A stretch of DNA of 8,810 nt from NCBI GenBank assembly GCA_017408185.1, contig JAFQVE010000385.1:1-8810 (forward strand), given 5' to 3'. Position 1 is the first letter of the stretch. Every line of letters starts with the position of its first letter. Both the position numbers and the translations under genes were made by a program. This DNA comes from Oscillospiraceae bacterium (lineage in GTDB: Bacteria; Bacillota_A; Clostridia; Oscillospirales; JAAYXM01). Of this stretch, positions 5,601 through 8,810 are shown piece after piece. Under the pieces are notes generated by a model, which searched no databases, was not told where the DNA came from, and worked only from the letters and a program-made list of their open reading frames with translations.

Positions 5601-8600
5601 CACGAGCATGAGCTGATGTCCCCCATTGCACTTGCATATGATGCAGTGTTTGATATTCTTTCTGACGGCAAGATTATTTCTTATCTTTCCCAAAAAGCGG
5701 AAGAATTCAATCTCGAGAACAAAAAGACAACCGCAAATGATATAGCGCGGAATATTGAGAATAATTTTTTGCGTGAAGCGCATAGGTGTTTCCTGGACGG
5801 TCGCGCTGCAGGTAACTTCGGTGTTCCTCAGAGATGTCATTTAATTCTTGCAGTGGTGCTTGATACGTTCCCGGAAACTGAAGAATGGATAAATTGGGTT
5901 TTTCAGTCCGGAGGCAGAACGAATATTTATGAATACACCGGAGGAAATGTTCATTCTCAGATTGTAGATGTCTTGAACGTCGACCGCGACGGTCATGGAA
6001 ATGAGGCTTCTCCGAGCTATAATGGCAATTGGGTTTACTATATGGTTGAAATTGCCGACGTGCTCGAGGGATATGATAAGGTGGCAAATGTAAATCTTTA
6101 TGAGCATCCGAAGCTGATAAAAATGCTTACATCCCAAATGGAAATACTATGCGTTTCCACAGCAGCGCCGAATATCGGAGATCATGATCGCATAGGGCTC
6201 CATCTCCCGGCACATAAAGTTCAGACTTTGCTTACCGCATTCAGACTTATCGAAGATGAGGAAACACGAAAAAATCTTGCCCGAGCAACTTATTTGTTGG
6301 CAAAAAAAGATATGGATTCCGTTCATGGCAGTATATTTGACGCAGAGCCTGAAATGATCCTTGAGTATGTTGATGAAGTTGTAAAAAACGGAGAACTTGC
6401 TCTCGAGCTCGGAAGTCGTGCTTTAACGGGATACGGTATATCAATTCTCCGGGACGGAGACTGGTATCTTGCGAACGATCCATCGAAAAATGTGAATACC
6501 CAACGAGACTTTTATCTCTGGTACGGACAAACAAACGGTCACGGAGATCTCAGTAAGTTAACCCTTGGATTCCATGCATTCGGACTTGAGGTGGGTGCGG
6601 ATATCGGTGAGGCAAGATTGAAAACCAGCACAGATCCGCATCGCTTTGAAATGCAGGATGTCACAGTTTCTCACAATACTGTAACAGTGAACGATGTCAG
6701 CCAGATACCTACTCTTGACGGAAACGTTGAACATTTTGATGATGCAGGAAGAGTTAAGGTCATGGATGCGGAGGCTCCTGAGGTTTACTCAGCACAGGGG
6801 GTAGAGGAATATAAGAGAACCCTCGTTATGGTAGACGCAAACGATGATATATCTTACGGCGTTGATTTCTTCCACGTACGTGGCGGTGAAGACCATCTCT
6901 ACTCCTTCCATACTCTTGCAACGGAGGGAGAGCTTTCCGAGAATATCGCGGTGGAAAGTCAAAAGGATGATGCCGGTAATTATATCGGCTCATATCAGGG
7001 TGTAGATAAAATGTGGGGCGGAAGCACAGTAAAAGACGATTCTGATGGCTTCGGCACCTACAGCTGGTTCGGTGAGGTTGATCGCGCAATTGATCCTGCA
7101 AATGCAGATGTGTTCAGTATGGACTGGAAGATCGTTGATATTGAAAAGGTCTTGAGTCCGTCACAGAAGAATTTGCATGTGCGCCTGACAATGCTCAATT
7201 CATTTAAGCTTGATGAGATAACGACAACCTCCGGCATTCCTCCGCAGGTAATAAACGCGCCACAGGGAATTCGTTTCCTCTTTGCACGTCATACAGGTCA
7301 AAATGACGGTAAGCCGGAAAAAGTGAAGCTTGATACGCTCTTCACCTCCGTTGTCGAGCCGTATAATAAGGACAGATACATTGAGAGCATAGAAAAGGTG
7401 AATGTTACCCGTGCAGACGGAGCAGAGTTTACAATGGATGAGGCAAAAGCCGTTAAGGTAACGCTCACAAACGGACGCGTTGATTATATCGTCTATGCGA
7501 AGGATACCACCGTTCCGTATAAGGTTTACTACAGCGAAACCGAAAGCTTTGACTTCTGCGGATATGTCGGCGTTGTTTCAATGGTAGACGGCAAAATTAC
7601 ATATACGTATGTAAACGATGGAACAACGATTGCCGATAAAGAAAATCTTATCCCGGCATATGAAGGTAAGGTAACGGGCTTCCAGACAAAGCTCGATACA
7701 GACAACTGGATGGATATAGATTTCGGCGGCGACATAGCCTTTGAGAGCCTTGCAGGCAAGTATGTTTACGTTGAAAACGGATTATCCGACAATGCGGCAT
7801 ATCGCATAGAAAGTGCCGCACCGTCAACGGAAAACGAGGGAAGCATACGCCTTTCGCTCGGAAACACAACGCTTATAACAAGCTATGCTGACGAACATGA
7901 CTTTGACAAGGGTTTCAACTACAATATAAAAGTTACCGACAAAGCACGCATTCCGCTGAGCCACGTTGATGACAGTGCGCCTGTGTTTGACACGGTGAGT
8001 GATAGCTTAAGCACATCGGTAGGAAGCTCCATCAGCATTGCTGTAAATGCAGACAGTCCAATTGATGAAAATGTAACTTACAGTGCTGTAACACTTCCTC
8101 GCGGAGCAACACTTGATGAAGCGTCAGGCACAATAATATGGAAGCCGTCTGCTTCGCAGATTGGTGAAAATCTCTTCCAGATCAATGCAATTGATGAGAG
8201 TGAGCGAGTCACCCGAGTGAACTTCACAGTCACGGTCTATGGTTCAACCACAAGTGGAGCATCCGGTGGCGGCGGTGGTGGCAGTGGAGCTGCCCCAGCT
8301 CCGTCAACACCGTCAGACGATAAGAACGATGATAAAAACGATGTAGGGACCGACCTCCCGGACGGTCCGTCAAAGGACAACGGCGAGACTTCGAAGACAC
8401 GCTTCGTTGACCTTGGTGCTCACGCCTGGGCAGCAGATGCAATCAACGCTCTTGCAGAAGACGGCATCATAAAGGGTACTTCGGAGAACACCTTCTCACC
8501 GGCAGCTAACATCACACGTGCAGACTTTACAATCCTTCTCGTACGTGCGTTTGAGCTTGAATCGGATAACACCGAAAACTTTGCAGACGTAGCGGCCGCA

Positions 8601-8810
8601 GATTACTTTGCATCGGAGCTTGCGATAGCGCGAAATACCGGCATAGTAAACGGCATCGGTGATAATAAGTACGCACCGCGCAACACTATTACCCGTCAGG
8701 ATATGATGGTAATCGTCTACCGCACGTTAAATAGCCTTCCCCTTGAGGTAGCGGAGCGTGAGCGGAGTGTCGGCGCGGCAATGAATGATAGTCCGGTGGA
8801 CTATCAGAAC
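2697..8810 (+). CDS. Giant secreted SLH-anchored heparinase II/III-family polysaccharide lyase (3' end beyond window)
   Basis: The frame runs 2038 codons without a stop to the window edge. AGGAGG (2681-2686) precedes the ATG. Domains in order: signal peptide 1-23 (MKRFLAIVIAIMLVVG, cleavage after AFA); a beta-rich, possibly carbohydrate-binding module 28-270; an acidic Gly/Asp/Glu linker 272-291; a second beta module about 297-478; two bacterial Ig-like domains, 479-563 (Big_2-like) and 564-651; an alpha-helical toroid about 657-1235; the heparinase II/III beta-domain about 1240-1600; a further beta region to 1757; a putative-Ig (He_PIG-like) domain 1759-1848; a Ser/Gly then Asp/Lys/Asn linker 1849-1901; SLH repeats at 1903-1953 and 1962-2012; and probably the start of a third. 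Lyase marks include His969-Glu-His971 in NLHEHELMSPIALAYD, NFGVPQ (1040-1045), EASPSY (1103-1108), NIGDHDR (1159-1165) and GHGD (1281-1284). Family members cleave uronic-acid polysaccharides by beta-elimination. SLH repeats bind cell-wall polymer, so it should act at the cell surface. The substrate cannot be read from the sequence. Confidence 0.93.
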   Translation, partial: MKRFLAIVIAIMLVVGMLPTAFATETTGGGYKYNLTTDSLTSKAVTKNGNLGYISWEGESPAVITDEDEPGFATTGRNNLRDINPGIFNSGFASGLAVGKADTFYFDNVENEALGTRAFCLIKINVPKAGKYMFTAVNGFTTLPSEHSKYTVNNGAVDEGAVPTVHLVKVTAETPDLTYHNNNTVNCNVTNAGALGFSADTAIGSYDSRKLATAEGGPVRTDISEVELDAGAYYVLFDLDKKAADANKDYWKHSNGTWFQLFLLSAIELTPAGDTGGDTGGGEDDDEDDDSGNVPEEPVPYEFGIKSGAAADASVSSVKYSNTKNKWTYRAASSAKLGNSSQVKNGRMLVSSTAAGMWLALEISIPKNGWYEIQFSSFRVKGNGGVGNVYILPENADLTNVDAAISAPGTVTVAKDVKYYDTEKSSETVKEKAVLGHLVGKKKIILFRATASNTADGARNVCNMYPAAVSLKWIGKEDPPYSLIPAKTKLVPGEKAELSLVNLENSFVSDWSVKEIETSDKSVATVDGKTVTAGDESGTVTINATVIVDGVEKEAQGTLSVIKPTIVEGLFDRGFAIGETILLDKSAIEWGTDVPEYSDNVTLSYENKTPEIIQVSDSGVVTTVGYGIGEVFVTASWNGYEITWKCNPVVGTAKTGRSFYTDEKIKNLKNNIARYEWAQDERNKYVEEADELLAQGVDKLYGMITTQELPRANQISYRFNDNGAHNCLYCDKYVYTEYGSYPWIIDIFASPWKIQCPDCKRFFPSNDFGKFYELGIDEHGNYRFALALQRHHEKFVCKDGENCECAPPTGERGSEEWNTYYGYGVKGGYLYNDAYGEKDDALFAVDDGWGYEYTYTYKKADGTPELNEDGSVKTEVRCKPFIAYYNTWGLWETEIEFWVKNLSMAYLYTDDIRYGRAAAILIDRIADVYPEFDTTECGSKFLVSDGNTISWKAGKTNGASRGKIMGNLHEHELMSPIALAYDAVFDILSDGKIISYLSQKAEEFNLENKKTTANDIARNIENNFLREAHRCFLDGRAAGNFGVPQRCHLILAVVLDTFPETEEWINWVFQSGGRTNIYEYTGGNVHSQIVDVLNVDRDGHGNEASPSYNGNWVYYMVEIADVLEGYDKVANVNLYEHPKLIKMLTSQMEILCVSTAAPNIGDHDRIGLHLPAHKVQTLLTAFRLIEDEETRKNLARATYLLAKKDMDSVHGSIFDAEPEMILEYVDEVVKNGELALELGSRALTGYGISILRDGDWYLANDPSKNVNTQRDFYLWYGQTNGHGDLSKLTLGFHAFGLEVGADIGEARLKTSTDPHRFEMQDVTVSHNTVTVNDVSQIPTLDGNVEHFDDAGRVKVMDAEAPEVYSAQGVEEYKRTLVMVDANDDISYGVDFFHVRGGEDHLYSFHTLATEGELSENIAVESQKDDAGNYIGSYQGVDKMWGGSTVKDDSDGFGTYSWFGEVDRAIDPANADVFSMDWKIVDIEKVLSPSQKNLHVRLTMLNSFKLDEITTTSGIPPQVINAPQGIRFLFARHTGQNDGKPEKVKLDTLFTSVVEPYNKDRYIESIEKVNVTRADGAEFTMDEAKAVKVTLTNGRVDYIVYAKDTTVPYKVYYSETESFDFCGYVGVVSMVDGKITYTYVNDGTTIADKENLIPAYEGKVTGFQTKLDTDNWMDIDFGGDIAFESLAGKYVYVENGLSDNAAYRIESAAPSTENEGSIRLSLGNTTLITSYADEHDFDKGFNYNIKVTDKARIPLSHVDDSAPVFDTVSDSLSTSVGSSISIAVNADSPIDENVTYSAVTLPRGATLDEASGTIIWKPSASQIGENLFQINAIDESERVTRVNFTVTVYGSTTSGASGGGGGGSGAAPAPSTPSDDKNDDKNDVGTDLPDGPSKDNGETSKTRFVDLGAHAWAADAINALAEDGIIKGTSENTFSPAANITRADFTILLVRAFELESDNTENFADVAAADYFASELAIARNTGIVNGIGDNKYAPRNTITRQDMMVIVYRTLNSLPLEVAERERSVGAAMNDSPVDYQN
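3513..3566 (+). repeat. Two consecutive 12-bp tandem duplications in the acidic linker
   Basis: GGTGATACAGGC occurs twice head to tail (3513-3524, 3525-3536). Shortly afterwards GAAGACGACGAT occurs twice (3543-3554, 3555-3566). Both are exact and in frame, encoding GDTG-GDTG and EDDD-EDDD in the linker between the first two modules (residues 273-290). They look like recent slippage expansion of a flexible, highly acidic hinge. Confidence 0.85.
8319..8342 (+). repeat. 12-bp tandem duplication in the pre-SLH linker
   Basis: GATAAGAACGAT (8319-8330) is followed directly by GATAAAAACGAT (8331-8342), one mismatch, encoding DKND-DKND. It lies just after a glycine run (about 8263-8283) in the linker joining the Ig-like domain to the SLH repeats. 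The 12-bp unit is the same length as in the first linker. Confidence 0.8.

Noticed and set aside
3008..8442. Numerous minus-strand ORFs of 60-180 codons across the right two thirds
   Set aside because: All lie opposite the uninterrupted 2038-codon plus-strand frame with clear domains. Their compositions are typical of antisense shadows.

Overview
The window looks like chromosomal DNA of a Gram-positive, Clostridia-like Firmicute of moderate GC. The clues are strong AGGAGG-type ribosome binding sites, AT-rich intergenic DNA with sigma-A-like promoters, a U-tailed intrinsic terminator, and a giant secreted protein ending in S-layer homology (SLH) repeats. These point to a polysaccharide-degrading gut or environmental clostridium, but no marker gene fixes the taxon. 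There are no RNA genes, insertion sequences, CRISPR arrays or origins that I can see.

Layout. (1) Positions 1-126 (minus strand) hold the first 42 codons of an unidentified gene leaving the window. It has a perfect consensus promoter (TTGACA-N17-TATAAT) and an ideal Shine-Dalgarno, but an ATA where the start codon should be. (2) Positions 127-662 are intergenic. They contain a strong orphan terminator (287-330) overlapping a possible 19-codon ORF, a 14-bp palindrome, and the promoter region of the next gene. (3) Positions 663-1586 (plus) encode an N-acetylneuraminate-lyase-like class I aldolase. (4) Positions 1587-2441 (minus) encode an AraC-family regulator whose stop codon directly abuts that of the aldolase. 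(5) Positions 2442-2696 are a compact divergent promoter region. (6) Positions 2697-8810 (plus) are one uninterrupted reading frame of 2038 codons, still open at the window end. It encodes a secreted, SLH-anchored heparinase II/III-family polysaccharide lyase; many short ORFs on the opposite strand here are shadows of it.

How the parts fit. The aldolase and the giant lyase are separated by a convergent regulator gene, so they cannot share an operon. Their promoters nevertheless share a block of about 39 bp (564-602 and 2468-2506, 30 of 39 identical): a dyad (ATGAC...GTC) followed by a GTACATGT box placed exactly 22 bp upstream of a TATAAT. The second copy also overlaps the regulator's own best promoter. 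The simplest reading is a local regulon in which the AraC-type protein senses a breakdown product, controls the cell-surface lyase and the cytoplasmic aldolase from the same operator, and regulates itself. The lyase would cut an acidic polysaccharide at the cell surface and the aldolase would split a 2-keto-3-deoxy acid or sialic acid in the cytoplasm. The substrate is not determined by the sequence.
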